NCBI GenBank assembly: GCA_025353765.1
Contig: JANXOD010000035.1
Coordinates: 1 to 64,000 of the forward strand
Direction of reading: 5' to 3'
DNA length: 64,000 nucleotides
Origin: Sphingobacteriales bacterium
Lineage (GTDB): Bacteria > Bacteroidota > Bacteroidia > Sphingobacteriales > Sphingobacteriaceae
Position 1 is the stretch's first letter; each line of letters opens with the position of its first letter. The position numbers were made by a program, and so were the translations under genes. This document shows positions 1 to 8,686 of the stretch, piece after piece. The notes under the pieces are model-generated. The model saw nothing but the letters and a program-made list of their open reading frames with translations, was not told the origin of the DNA and did no database searches.

Positions 1-71
1 AGGATGAGGAAGTTCTAGAGGATATAAATGGAGTGATTGGGGTTTTAGAGGATTGGATGGAAGGAAGGTGA
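1..71 (+). CDS. C-terminal end of a gene starting outside the window (tentative)
   Basis: Reading from base 3 the frame stays open to a TGA at 69-71. It encodes the acidic, helical-looking tail DEEVLEDINGVIGVLEDWME plus two residues. With only about 22 codons visible no family can be named. The reading is supported by a protein-like composition and by the other two forward frames closing within the first 20 bases. It could still be chance. Confidence 0.3.
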   Translation, partial: DEEVLEDINGVIGVLEDWMEGR

Positions 72-82
72 TTTAGTTTAAT

Positions 83-222
83 GCTTAACCACCTCCGTCT
101 TGTTCCGCTGCACTGCACAATCCACCTCCGCCAGCGGAGGACAAACTTTTCTCTCCTCCGGAGGCGGAGGTGCCGGAGGCGGAGGTGCCGGAGGCGGAGG
201 TGCCGGAGGCGGAGGTGGTTAA
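83..222. repeat. Palindromic intergenic repeat, copy 1, with expanded 15-bp units
   Basis: The element begins GCTTAACCACCTCCG and ends CGGAGGTGGTTAA, so its ends are inverted repeats. It shares its left about 80 bp, apart from one A/G difference, with the copy at 269-362. The right arm differs: a 15-bp unit CGGAGGCGGAGGTGC occurs four times in tandem (163-222, the last unit ending GTGG) where copy 2 has one. In one frame this gives an Arg/Cys-rich ORF that I regard as spurious. Short CCTCCGCCAGCGGAGG palindromes of this kind look like dispersed, non-coding Bacteroidota repeats; that last point is inference. Confidence 0.8.
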
Positions 223-268
223 ACGATATGCCAACAAATAAACATAATACCAATTCTTTTTGAATCAT

Positions 269-362
269 GCTTAACCACCTCCGTCTTGTTCCGCTGCGCT
301 GCACAATCCACCTCCGCCAGCGGAGGACAAACTTTTCTCTCCTCCGCTGGCGGAGGTGGTTA
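269..362. repeat. Palindromic intergenic repeat, copy 2
   Basis: Same element as at 83-222 in unexpanded form. Bases 308-327 (CCACCTCCGCCAGCGGAGGA) and 340-359 are a perfect 20-bp inverted repeat around a 12-nt loop. The outer CTTAACCACCTCCG also pairs with the right end. The two copies are direct repeats separated by about 46 bp of AT-rich DNA, and together they fill most of the gene-free stretch before the Nfu gene. Confidence 0.8.
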
Positions 363-439
363 GACAGAGCAGATTGCAAAATACAAGGGGATAACAAATT
401 TTTAAATTTTGTATCTTTATAGCCTGATAAAACATCATC

Positions 440-718
440 ATGGATTTGTTAAAAAGAGTTGAAAGTGCGTTAGATACTATTCGTCCCTATTTGGAAACGG
501 ACGGTGGAAATGTTTCTGTGGAAGAAATTACTGCTGACAATATTGTGCGATTACGTTTACTGGGGTCATGCGGATCATGCCCGATGAGTATAATGACTTT
601 AAAAGCCGGAATTGAACAAGCTATTAAACGGGCGGTGCCTGAAATACAAGGAATTGAAGCCATTAACTTAACCGATATAGATGATCCTAATGCCGTACTG
701 CCGGAGCGCTTGCAATAA
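440..718 (+). CDS. NifU-like C-terminal (Nfu) domain Fe-S protein
   Basis: This 92-residue protein is a stand-alone Nfu domain. Such proteins carry a labile 4Fe-4S cluster at a CxxC motif, shared between two subunits, and pass it to client apo-proteins in the cytoplasm. The motif is Cys44-Gly-Ser-Cys47 followed by PMS, as expected for the family, and the N-terminal TDGGNVSVEEI strand is also typical. The length is usual for the single-domain form. It stands alone, after the repeat pair and before an unrelated secreted-protein gene. No Shine-Dalgarno sequence precedes the ATG. Identification is firm; the specific client is unknown. Confidence 0.93.
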   Translation: MDLLKRVESALDTIRPYLETDGGNVSVEEITADNIVRLRLLGSCGSCPMSIMTLKAGIEQAIKRAVPEIQGIEAINLTDIDDPNAVLPERLQ

Positions 719-800
719 TAATTTTAATTAAACAATACAGATTTAATCATCTGCCGAAATTGTTTAACACAATTTAACAAGTGCTTAGCACGATTTTTGG

Positions 801-808
801 TAATTTTG
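801..808 (+). promoter_or_regulatory. Candidate -7 box TAATTTTG
   Basis: A perfect TAnnTTTG match ends 4 bases before the ATG at 813. If used, the transcript would start at or beside the start codon, giving a leaderless mRNA. No TTTG is found at the usual distance upstream, so support is partial. Confidence 0.35.
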
Positions 809-812
809 TTTT

Positions 813-1448
813 ATGCGCATTGGATTATTAGTCTTACTTCTTTTTATTTCTGCGGTTGGATTTGCACAAAATCCGGATAAGAAATTAGTGCAATTTTCTG
901 GCGTGGTTATGAATCCGGATAGTAATACCGTTGTTCCTTATGTTAACATTACAAATGTTACCCGCCATAATCAGGTGTTTTCTGCTAATTATAAGGGATA
1001 TTTTTCTTTTGTAGCCCATGAAGGCGATACACTAGTTTTTAGTGCGATAGGCTACAAGCATGATGGCATTATCATCCCAGCCAATATTTCAGATAGCAAA
1101 TACACCGTCATTGTAAAATTAAAACAGGAAATCATCAATCTTCCTACCGTACAGGTATATCCATGGGCGAGTGCAGATGAGTTTAAGAAAGAGTTTCTAA
1201 CTATGAAGTTTGCCGATGACGATCTGGAAATTGCCAAAAAAAATGTATCCCGTGAAAAACTTTCTGCTTTAGCAATGGCATTAGCACGGGATGGGCAGGA
1301 AATGCAGGGTTATAACTTCCAGAATAACCATAATGCCCTGGTTAATAAAAATATCAATCAGAAGTTTGCTAATCCTTTATTAAATCCCTTTGCCTGGGCA
1401 GCTTTTTTACAACAAATTACGCAGGGCGATAAAAGCCGGGATAAATAG
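813..1448 (+). CDS. Secreted CarboxypepD_reg-like domain protein
   Basis: A 211-residue exported protein. A signal peptide covers residues 1-19 (hydrophobic LLVLLLFISAVGFA, then AQ). Residues about 25-110 resemble the carboxypeptidase regulatory-like fold seen at the start of TonB-dependent receptors (QFSGVVMNPDSNTVVPYVNI, later GYFSFVAHEGDTLVFSAIGY). The remaining about 100 residues are helical and rich in Lys, Asn and Gln, with no motif I recognise. Such stand-alone proteins are common in Bacteroidota and probably sit in the periplasm or on the outer membrane; their function is not established. It converges on peptide deformylase with a 7-bp gap. Confidence 0.75.
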   Translation: MRIGLLVLLLFISAVGFAQNPDKKLVQFSGVVMNPDSNTVVPYVNITNVTRHNQVFSANYKGYFSFVAHEGDTLVFSAIGYKHDGIIIPANISDSKYTVIVKLKQEIINLPTVQVYPWASADEFKKEFLTMKFADDDLEIAKKNVSREKLSALAMALARDGQEMQGYNFQNNHNALVNKNINQKFANPLLNPFAWAAFLQQITQGDKSRDK

Positions 1449-1455
1449 GTATAGA

Positions 1456-2058
1456 CTACTGCTTATTTTTTTTCTTTCCATTAGTCCCCCGATTGTTGGG
1501 TTTCATAGCCGGAAATTTCATTTTATAATCTACTTTAACCAGGCCTTTAGAAATGCAATCAAGCTTATTTTTTAGCATTGCTTTTCGCAAGGGAGTTAAT
1601 CTATCTGTAAAGAGTTTGCCTTCTATATGGTCGTATTCATGTTGAACAATACGTGCAGCTAAACCGCTGTATGTTTCTTCATGGTGTTTCCAGTTTTCGT
1701 CATAATAAGAAATCACAATGGAATCCTGCCTGCTGATATTTTCGCGAACATCCGGAATGCTTAAACAACCTTCATTGAAATTCCATTTATCACCGCTTTC
1801 CTGAGTAATTTTAGCGTTTATAAAAATCCTTTTAAAGTTTTTTAAAGTTTCATCGTCTTCTGCAAAAGGTTTGGCATCAATTACAAATAAACGGACAGAT
1901 AAACCAATTTGCGGAGCTGCTAATCCTACTCCATGTGCAGCATACATGGTTTCAAACATATTTGCTACCAAAGTATTCAATTCCGGATAATCAGCAGAAA
2001 TGTCTGTTGCTTTTTTTCTTAAAACCGGATCTCCGTAAGCGATAATGGGGAATTTCAT
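1456..2058 (-). CDS. def: Peptide deformylase
   Basis: Removes the formyl group from the N-terminal methionine of new proteins. All three family motifs are present: GVGLAAPQ (43-50), EGCLS (96-100, with metal ligand Cys98) and QHEYDH (139-144, with ligands His140 and His144 and catalytic Glu141). The 200-residue length is normal for the bacterial enzyme with a short basic C-terminal extension (NRGTNGKKKNKQ). The gene lies 24 bp downstream of the M16 peptidase gene on the same strand, so co-transcription is likely. Confidence 0.97.
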   Translation of the reverse strand: MKFPIIAYGDPVLRKKATDISADYPELNTLVANMFETMYAAHGVGLAAPQIGLSVRLFVIDAKPFAEDDETLKNFKRIFINAKITQESGDKWNFNEGCLSIPDVRENISRQDSIVISYYDENWKHHEETYSGLAARIVQHEYDHIEGKLFTDRLTPLRKAMLKNKLDCISKGLVKVDYKMKFPAMKPNNRGTNGKKKNKQ

Positions 2059-2082
2059 AATACAAAAATAGCAGTTTAGGGG

Positions 2083-3315
2083 TTAAGATTCCAGAGGATT
2101 AAAAAGAAGCGAAGTAAGTTGTTCTGGGTCAAACATTTGATTCGCGATTTCTAGTATTTGCGAAGCCGTAACAGCATTAATTTTAGCAAAAATTTCTTCA
2201 AGTGAATCTACCCGGCCATAATCCAACAAACTTTTAGCCATAGAAATAATTAGGCCCATACGGTTTTCTTCGCCTAAAGCAATCTGCCCTATAAATTTTT
2301 GTTTTGCCTGATGTAATTGTATTAATCCTAAGGTATTTTCTCTTAATTTTTTAAGTTCTTTGTGGACCAATTTTAATGCTTTATCAATTTTTTCTGCATC
2401 TGTGCCAAAATAAATAGAAAAAATTCCGCCATCACTCATGGGTGTATAGTTAGATTCTATCGTGTACGCAATACCATATTTTTCTCTAATTTCCAGGTTT
2501 AAACGCGAACTCATTCCCGTTCCGCCCAGTAAATTATTCAATAATAAAAACCCCACTTTATGCTCATGATGAGTAGAATAAGAGCGGTTGCCTAATACAC
2601 AATGTGATTGGTTTATAGGTTTTTTAAAACTAAATGTTTGGGGAATATAGGAATTGATCTTTTCTCGATTTCTGTTTGGGATATTAGTAGCTATTTTACC
2701 AAAGATCTTTTCTGAAATTCGAATTACTTTTTTAAAATCATAGTTCCCGCATATTCCTATTATAATTTCATCGGTACGGTAATTAGATTTTAGGAAATTG
2801 AAAACATCCTTTTGCTCAAAAGCTTTTACCGTTTCTGCTGTACCTAAAATATTTCTTCCCAATGGATGACCTTCAAAAAGCAAATCCTCAAAATCATCGT
2901 TAATAGCTTCATCCGGTTGATCCTGGTAAGAAGATATTTCGTCTAAAATCACATCCTTTTCTTTCAGCATTTCATCTTCCGGGAAAACAGAGTGGAATAC
3001 GATATCTTCAAAAAGATCTAAGGAGCGCTCTAAATGGGGATTTAAAAAAGAGGCATGAATGCAGGTATATTCTTTGGTGGTATATGCGTTAAGATCTGCT
3101 CCAACCAATTCCAGTCGGTTTAAAATCTGGCTGGTGTTTCGTCTTTCAGTCTTTTTAAATAATAAGTGTTCAATAAAATGTGCTAAACCATTTTTATCCA
3201 AAGTTTCATCCCGAGAACCGGCATTAATAATAATGCAGGCATGCGAAATGCTGGAAGGTGTGAGCTTATGTAAAATACGAATGCCGTTAGGCAGAGCATG
3301 TACCTGATAATCCAT
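2083..3315 (-). CDS. M16 family zinc metallopeptidase (processing-peptidase-like)
   Basis: A 410-residue single-unit M16 peptidase related to mitochondrial processing peptidase beta. The inverted zinc motif HFIEH is at 46-50 and the third ligand Glu126 follows 77 residues after Glu49, the family spacing. The C-terminal half has the expected GTGMSSRLNLEIREKYGIAY segment. No signal peptide is visible, so it is probably cytoplasmic, where relatives degrade or process peptides. The substrate is unknown. It is probably in one operon with def downstream. Confidence 0.93.
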   Translation of the reverse strand: MDYQVHALPNGIRILHKLTPSSISHACIIINAGSRDETLDKNGLAHFIEHLLFKKTERRNTSQILNRLELVGADLNAYTTKEYTCIHASFLNPHLERSLDLFEDIVFHSVFPEDEMLKEKDVILDEISSYQDQPDEAINDDFEDLLFEGHPLGRNILGTAETVKAFEQKDVFNFLKSNYRTDEIIIGICGNYDFKKVIRISEKIFGKIATNIPNRNREKINSYIPQTFSFKKPINQSHCVLGNRSYSTHHEHKVGFLLLNNLLGGTGMSSRLNLEIREKYGIAYTIESNYTPMSDGGIFSIYFGTDAEKIDKALKLVHKELKKLRENTLGLIQLHQAKQKFIGQIALGEENRMGLIISMAKSLLDYGRVDSLEEIFAKINAVTASQILEIANQMFDPEQLTSLLFNPLES

Positions 3316-3420
3316 ATAAGAGATAAGCTAATTTTTATAAACCCTACTTATGGAAGCAGAGGACTAATATTTCAACTCGTATTTTTGGGAGTTTATTTAA
3401 CCTTGAGATAAAAATTTAAA

Positions 3421-3798
3421 TTATAGTGGCCCTCCTATACTGAGTATGCGCAAAAAGAAGTACCATAAAAACAATATCCAAAACCACACTACAAATGAAT
3501 AAATGGCAATTAGTGCAAATTTGGAGAATTGACGTTTTGAAAAATAATTATATGCAATTGCTGCAAATCCCAAACCGAATGGCCAGAGTATGCTAATAAA
3601 AATTACTGTTGGCCAAACCCAATCCCCATGAAACGTACTCTCATCAGGGAAAGTAAATGGAAATATAGGTGAGATTAGATAGTAAGTAAATCCTCCAAGC
3701 ATTCCCAGACTCAAAAATCCAAGTCCTTCTGAGACACAAAAAGCAATAATGCTAAATTTTACAATGCCTGAGCGTGTCCTTATTTTCTCTGGGATCAT
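3421..3798 (-). CDS. Small integral membrane protein of unknown function
   Basis: A 125-residue protein with three or four hydrophobic segments: about 15-45 (FSIIAFCVSEGLGFLSLGML and on), about 63-85 (WPTVIFISILWPFGLGFAAI) and about 95-120. I do not recognise a family. It sits just downstream of the dihydrolipoyl acetyltransferase gene on the same strand (29 bp gap), so it may be transcribed with it, but nothing ties it to pyruvate metabolism. Confidence 0.7.
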   Translation of the reverse strand: MIPEKIRTRSGIVKFSIIAFCVSEGLGFLSLGMLGGFTYYLISPIFPFTFPDESTFHGDWVWPTVIFISILWPFGLGFAAIAYNYFSKRQFSKFALIAIYSFVVWFWILFLWYFFLRILSIGGPL

Positions 3799-3827
3799 TT
3801 TATATTATTTTTAGGTAATCAGGCGCT

Positions 3828-5534
3828 TTAAACAAGTAATCTCACTGGTTCTTCTAACAATGCTTTAAGTGTTTGCAAAAATGCAGAGCCTGTTGCACCA
3901 TCTACTACACGGTGATCACAACCTAAGGTTACCTTCATTATATTTCCTGGAACAATAGCCCCGTTTTTAACAACCGGAACCTGCTGGATGCCTCCAACGG
4001 CAAGTATACATGCGTCAGGCGGATTGATAATTGCTGTAAACTCATCAATGCCAAACATTCCTAAATTAGAAATAGTGAATGTAGACCCTTCCCAATCTGA
4101 TGGTTGTAATTTTTTAGCCTTCGCACGTTGCGCAAAATCTTTTACTTCCATAGAGATATGAGATAAAGATTTTCCATCTGCAAAGCGAACTACAGGTACA
4201 AGCAATCCGTCTTCAACAGCCACTGCCACACCAATATTTACATGTTCGTTATAACGGATTTTATCTCCTAACCAGGATGAATTTACATTTGGATGTTGTT
4301 TTAATGCCACAGCAACTGCTTTTAAAACCAGATCATTAAATGATATTTTAACAGAAGAAAACTCATTGATTTTTGTACGGGCCTGCATCGCACTATCCAT
4401 ATCAATTGACATGGTTAGATAAAAATGCGGAGCGGTAAATAAGCTTTCTGACAAACGCTTGGCAATTACCTTACGCATTTGAGACACCGGCTTCTCTGTA
4501 TATTTTTCTTCTCCTATAAATTGTGGAATAGTAACACTAGCGGATGCTTTTATATCTGCGGGTTGAGCAGGAGCTGTTTCAGCAATTTGCCTGGTAGAAG
4601 GCGTAAACCCTTCCACATCTTTTTTTACAATCCGGCCGCCTTCTGCACTTCCTTTTACCTGTTGGAGGTCAATGCCTTTATCTTTGGCTATTTTACGAGC
4701 CAGAGGTGATGCCTTCACGCGAGAATCTGAATCGCTATAATGCACTTCTTCTTCCGCTTTGGGAGCAGTTGAAACTTCGGCAGTTTTTTGTTCTTTTTTA
4801 TCTGCTTCGGCGGGTTTAGCTTCCGCTTTTTTGCCTGATCCTTGTTTTAATAAAGGAGTAACATCTGTACCTTCTTTACCCACAATGGCAATAATATCAT
4901 TTACTTTAGCTGCCTTTCCTTTTTCAACACCAATATATAATAATGTTCCTTCTGCATAAGCGGTGACTTCCATCGTAGCTTTATCAGTTTCTACATCAGC
5001 TAAAGCATCATCACTTTTCACTTTATCACCCACTTTTTTATGCCATTCAGCGATAATACCTTCAGTCATGGTATCACTAAGCAAAGGCATACGGATAACT
5101 GTAGCACCTATTGATTCCGGATCTACCGCCGGTTCTTCCTGCTCATCAGCTGGTTTAACAGTTTCGGGCTTATCTTTAGTTTCTGCTGTTGATTTTGCTT
5201 CTGTAAGATTTTCTTTTTTATTGTCTTCTGCTTTAGGTTCAGTTTTTTCTTTCTTACCAGCTGTTTCTCCTTCTAAAACTGATTTATAATCTTCACCTTC
5301 AGCACCAATTACAGCGATAACCGAGTCAACAGGAGCAGACTGACCTTCCTGAGCTCCAATGTACAATAGTGTTCCTTCCTGAAAAGATTCGAAATCCATA
5401 GTAGCTTTATCTGTTTCAATCTCGGCTACTAAATCGCCTGAGCTAACTTTATCACCTACTTTTTTATGCCATTTGGCGATAACGCCTTCGGTCATCGTAT
5501 CGCTCATTTTAGGCATTTTCACTACTTCAGCCAT
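3828..5534 (-). CDS. pdhC: Pyruvate dehydrogenase E2: dihydrolipoyllysine acetyltransferase
   Basis: Transfers the acetyl group from lipoyl arms to CoA at the core of the pyruvate dehydrogenase complex. The 568 residues hold two lipoyl domains (1-80 with Lys43 in ETDKATM; 145-225 with Lys185 in ETDKATM), charged Ala/Pro/Lys/Glu linkers, a peripheral subunit-binding domain (273-308, VKASPLARKIAKDKGIDL) and the catalytic acyltransferase domain (about 345-568) ending with the active-site motif DHRVVDG (His541, Asp545). The E1-alpha gene lies 37 bp upstream on the same strand. E1-beta is not here but at 33.6-34.6 kb. Confidence 0.96.
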   Translation of the reverse strand: MAEVVKMPKMSDTMTEGVIAKWHKKVGDKVSSGDLVAEIETDKATMDFESFQEGTLLYIGAQEGQSAPVDSVIAVIGAEGEDYKSVLEGETAGKKEKTEPKAEDNKKENLTEAKSTAETKDKPETVKPADEQEEPAVDPESIGATVIRMPLLSDTMTEGIIAEWHKKVGDKVKSDDALADVETDKATMEVTAYAEGTLLYIGVEKGKAAKVNDIIAIVGKEGTDVTPLLKQGSGKKAEAKPAEADKKEQKTAEVSTAPKAEEEVHYSDSDSRVKASPLARKIAKDKGIDLQQVKGSAEGGRIVKKDVEGFTPSTRQIAETAPAQPADIKASASVTIPQFIGEEKYTEKPVSQMRKVIAKRLSESLFTAPHFYLTMSIDMDSAMQARTKINEFSSVKISFNDLVLKAVAVALKQHPNVNSSWLGDKIRYNEHVNIGVAVAVEDGLLVPVVRFADGKSLSHISMEVKDFAQRAKAKKLQPSDWEGSTFTISNLGMFGIDEFTAIINPPDACILAVGGIQQVPVVKNGAIVPGNIMKVTLGCDHRVVDGATGSAFLQTLKALLEEPVRLLV

Positions 5535-5571
5535 GTTCTTTTACAGATTAGTATTTTAGATTTAAAAAGGA

Positions 5572-6567
5572 TTAATCGCGGATGTATGGATAATCATTCT
5601 GAACATATACATCATTATATAATTCAGATGGATCTGGCCATGGAGATTCTTCAGCATATTTTACAGATTCATCTACAATAGCTTTTACTTTCTGATTAAT
5701 TTCTTCAAACCATGCCTCATCGGCGTATTTTTTATCTTCGATAGCAGCCTTAATAATTTCAATCGGGTCTTTTGCTTTATAAGCATCTACCTCTTCTTTG
5801 GTACGATACTTAGCCGGATCTGACATCGAATGGCCTTTATAACGATAAGTGCGTATTTCCAGAAAAGTCGGCCCCTCACCGCGACGGGCACGTTGAACCG
5901 ATTCGTCCATGGCATTATGAACAGCTACCGGGTCCATTCCATCAACAGGAGCACAAGGCATATCAAAACCTAAGCCGATCTTGTAAATATCAATCATATT
6001 GGTAGTACGTGCTACGGATGTTCCCATGGCATAACCGTTGTTCTCACAAACAAAAACAACAGGTAATTTCCATAACATAGCCATGTTAAACGTTTCATGC
6101 AAAGCACCTTGTCGTACGGCGCCATCACCCATATAGCATACACAAACACTATCTGTGCCGTTATATTTTTCTGCAAATGCAATACCCGCACCTAAGGGAA
6201 TTTGTCCCCCAACAATACCGTGCCCACCAAAAAACTTGTGTTCTTTGCTAAACATATGCATGGAACCACCTTTTCCTTTAGAACACCCGGTTGCTTTGCC
6301 ATATAACTCGGCCATCACTTCATTCGCACTCATGCCTTTTGCAATAGCATGTGCATGATCGCGATAAGCAGTGATCATTGAATCTTCCGGCTTCAGCACA
6401 GATATAGCACCAGCCAATACTGCTTCCTGACCAATATACAAGTGGCAAAAGCCTCTTATTTTTTGTTGTCCGTAAAGTTGCCCTGCTTTTTCTTCAAACT
6501 TACGCATCAGGAGCATGGATTCATACCATTGTAAATAGGTATCTTTAGTTATTTCTACTGAACTCAT
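5572..6567 (-). CDS. pdhA: Pyruvate dehydrogenase E1 component, alpha subunit
   Basis: Binds thiamine diphosphate and, with E1-beta, decarboxylates pyruvate and acetylates the lipoyl arm of E2. The ThDP motif runs from GDG (147-149) to NN (176-177). The YRYKGHSMSDP loop around residue 245 matches the region phosphorylated in eukaryotic E1-alpha. The 331-residue length is usual for two-subunit E1. It is the first gene of a pdhA-pdhC operon. The matching beta subunit is encoded about 27 kb away. Confidence 0.96.
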   Translation of the reverse strand: MSSVEITKDTYLQWYESMLLMRKFEEKAGQLYGQQKIRGFCHLYIGQEAVLAGAISVLKPEDSMITAYRDHAHAIAKGMSANEVMAELYGKATGCSKGKGGSMHMFSKEHKFFGGHGIVGGQIPLGAGIAFAEKYNGTDSVCVCYMGDGAVRQGALHETFNMAMLWKLPVVFVCENNGYAMGTSVARTTNMIDIYKIGLGFDMPCAPVDGMDPVAVHNAMDESVQRARRGEGPTFLEIRTYRYKGHSMSDPAKYRTKEEVDAYKAKDPIEIIKAAIEDKKYADEAWFEEINQKVKAIVDESVKYAEESPWPDPSELYNDVYVQNDYPYIRD

Positions 6568-6592
6568 TCGTGTTAGTATCTTTTTAGGATGA

Positions 6593-6600
6593 CAAATCTA
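6593..6600 (-). promoter_or_regulatory. Candidate -7 box upstream of pdhA
   Basis: The minus strand reads TAGATTTG, a perfect TAnnTTTG match, 26 bases upstream of the pdhA ATG. No clear TTTG lies at the -33 distance, so this is a partial promoter call. Confidence 0.35.
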
Positions 6601-6696
6601 ACCATATCTTCCTAAAAAAAGAATAAGCTAAGTGTTTTGTTTACACGTTAATAAAGAGGTCTTTAGCGTTAAATAATGTTAAAAAAGGGTTAAAGG

Positions 6697-6728
6697 GTTG
6701 CATATAACCCCAAATTCTTTTAGTTTTG
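6697..6728 (+). promoter_or_regulatory. Candidate promoter TTG-N20-TAGTTTTG
   Basis: A TTG at 6698-6700 and a perfect TAnnTTTG box at 6721-6728 are 20 bp apart, the spacing of Bacteroidota housekeeping promoters. It would give a leader of about 70 nt for the NlpC/P60 gene at 6804. Confidence 0.5.
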
Positions 6729-6803
6729 AAACATTCTGAAATAATTTCAGGTATAAAGGCGTTGATAGTCTTTGCTGTTTTACACTATTAAACGAGTTTA
6801 GTA

Positions 6804-7349
6804 ATGGGGAAAAAAATAATTGTAGCACTGCTACTTACAATTTCTTTTGTGTCGACTCAGGCGCAAACCAATAATAAGGAACAAAAACCAACAACTACTA
6901 AAACTGAAGATCCGGATAATTTAGTAACCGAATATTTCTCTCAGATTATGGGTGTGGCATTATCTACAACATCTAATCTAAAATTATACCAATTTGTGTA
7001 CGATTGGATAGGCACCCCTTATCGTTTTGGGGGCGAATCCCGTAAGGGTATTGATTGCTCTGCCTTTACCAAGGAGATTTATGCCAAGGTTTTCAACACA
7101 GTTATACATCGTAACTCCCGTGATATTTTCAGTATGTCTATTCCAATAAGCAGAGAAGACTTGCAGGAAGGTGATTTGGTATTCTTTAAAATTAAGAGCC
7201 GATCTATAACCCACATGGGAATTTATTTAGGAAATAACCGCTTTGCGCATGCTTCTTCCTCACGCGGAGTGGTATTGAGCAACTTGGAAGAGCCTTATTA
7301 TAAGCGTTATTTTTACAAAGGCGGACGCGTAAGTGAGCTTTTAAAATAA
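6804..7349 (+). CDS. Secreted NlpC/P60 family peptidase
   Basis: A 181-residue C40 cysteine peptidase that probably cleaves D-glutamyl-diamino acid bonds in peptidoglycan stem peptides, as Spr-type endopeptidases do. A signal peptide covers 1-20 (IIVALLLTISFVSTQAQ). The NlpC domain spans about 60-181 with catalytic Cys85 in GIDCSAF, His137 in ITHMGIY and His149 in FAHASSS. There is no lipobox, so it should be soluble in the periplasm. It has its own candidate promoter and a terminator 22 bp after the stop. Confidence 0.93.
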   Translation: MGKKIIVALLLTISFVSTQAQTNNKEQKPTTTKTEDPDNLVTEYFSQIMGVALSTTSNLKLYQFVYDWIGTPYRFGGESRKGIDCSAFTKEIYAKVFNTVIHRNSRDIFSMSIPISREDLQEGDLVFFKIKSRSITHMGIYLGNNRFAHASSSRGVVLSNLEEPYYKRYFYKGGRVSELLK

Positions 7350-7370
7350 CGATAAAATTAACTATCTTTT

Positions 7371-7402
7371 ATAAAGATCCTGTTTTAACAGGGTCTTTTT
7401 TT
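7371..7402 (+). terminator. Intrinsic terminator after the NlpC/P60 gene
   Basis: GATCCTGTT and AACAGGGTC form a 9-bp stem with one G-U pair and a very short loop, followed by seven T. It ends only 11 bp before the next start codon. Confidence 0.8.
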
Positions 7403-7413
7403 ATATCTGCTTA

Positions 7414-8505
7414 ATGACTAAATGGATCCTATCTCTTTGCTTTTTAATTCTGGTTTTAGTAGGCTATTACCAGATGAAGCCCAACTATCTTGCTAAAGTT
7501 TATTCTAAACCGATTACTCAAAAAATAGCTTCAGATACAATAACGATAGCTGCTGTAGGTGATATTATGATGGGATCAGCATTTCCATCAATAGGGAATT
7601 TACCTACCGATGATGCTAAAGGAAGTTTTACTGCCACAGAAGAATATTTAAAATCTGCTGACATCACATTTGGAAATTTAGAAGGAGTTTTTCTTAATCA
7701 GGGTAATTCTGATAAATGTAAAAATTCTAAAGCGTGTTATGCATTTCGTATGCCGGAGCGATATATACATAATTTAGTTGAGGCCGGATTTGATGTGATG
7801 AGTGTAGCTAATAATCATTCCGGTGATTTTAATACCGTGGGGCGTAAACGTACCGCTGAAATATTAGATTCCGTTGGGATTAGCTTTGCAGGTTTTAAAA
7901 CACATCCAACTGCTATATTTAAAAAAAATGGAATAACTTATGGATTTTGTGCATTTGCTCCAAATGAGGGAACGGTTTCTATAAACGATTTAGAGAATGC
8001 TAAAATGATTGTATCTGACCTTAAAACTAAAGTAGACATCGTTGTTGTTTCCTTTCATGGTGGTGCAGAGGGTTCAAAATATCAACATGTAACACGTAAG
8101 TCGGAGTTTTTTTATGGAGAAAATCGTGGCAATGTATATCAGTTTGCTCATGCTGTAATTGATGCCGGTGCAGATTTAGTTTTAGGACAAGGCCCTCATG
8201 TTACCAGAGCGTTAGAACTATATAAAAAGAAATTTATCGCTTATAGCCTTGGTAATTTTTGTACCTATGGTATGTTTAATTTGGATGGAGCTAATGGAAC
8301 ATCTCCATTAATGCAGATTAAAATCTCGAAACAGGGAGACTTCCTTTCTGCAAATGTTATTTCTATTTTGCAACGTAAAAATGAACATCAAATAATTGAT
8401 CCTCAAGTAACAGCATTACATTATCTCCAGGAGCTAACAATTTCTGATTTCCCGGAATCAAGCCTCCAAATTTTGAATACTGGGATAGTTACTCCAAAAC
8501 AATAA
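7414..8505 (+). CDS. CapA family (poly-gamma-glutamate capsule type) metallophosphatase-like protein
   Basis: A 363-residue CapA-fold protein. Residues 5-21 form an N-terminal membrane anchor or uncleaved signal. The calcineurin-like fold is shown by AAVGDIMMGS (about 45), FGNLEGVF (about 87), SVANNHSGDF (about 129), VVSFHGGAEG (about 210) and GQGPHVTRALE followed by YSLGNF (about 255-280). CapA relatives act in poly-gamma-glutamate synthesis or export, but many stand-alone copies have no PGA genes nearby, as here, and their substrate is unknown. Strong family call, weak functional call. Confidence 0.85.
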   Translation: MTKWILSLCFLILVLVGYYQMKPNYLAKVYSKPITQKIASDTITIAAVGDIMMGSAFPSIGNLPTDDAKGSFTATEEYLKSADITFGNLEGVFLNQGNSDKCKNSKACYAFRMPERYIHNLVEAGFDVMSVANNHSGDFNTVGRKRTAEILDSVGISFAGFKTHPTAIFKKNGITYGFCAFAPNEGTVSINDLENAKMIVSDLKTKVDIVVVSFHGGAEGSKYQHVTRKSEFFYGENRGNVYQFAHAVIDAGADLVLGQGPHVTRALELYKKKFIAYSLGNFCTYGMFNLDGANGTSPLMQIKISKQGDFLSANVISILQRKNEHQIIDPQVTALHYLQELTISDFPESSLQILNTGIVTPKQ

Positions 8506-8686
8506 CTTTATTAGCTTATTAGATCATATTTCCTTCTAACTAATCTATTCATAAAGAAGAAATTATTCTTTTTAAATCCCCCAATCTCTTTGCAACAATC
8601 TTGATACAGTTAAGGAAATAACCCAATATTATTTATGTTTTAACTAAAATTGCGAAAATTTATTAACCTTTAATCAAAACAATAGT

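Noticed and set aside
81-263. 60-codon Arg/Cys-rich open frame
   Set aside because: It is a translation of the palindromic repeat and its 15-bp expansion; composition is repeat-driven and has no start context.
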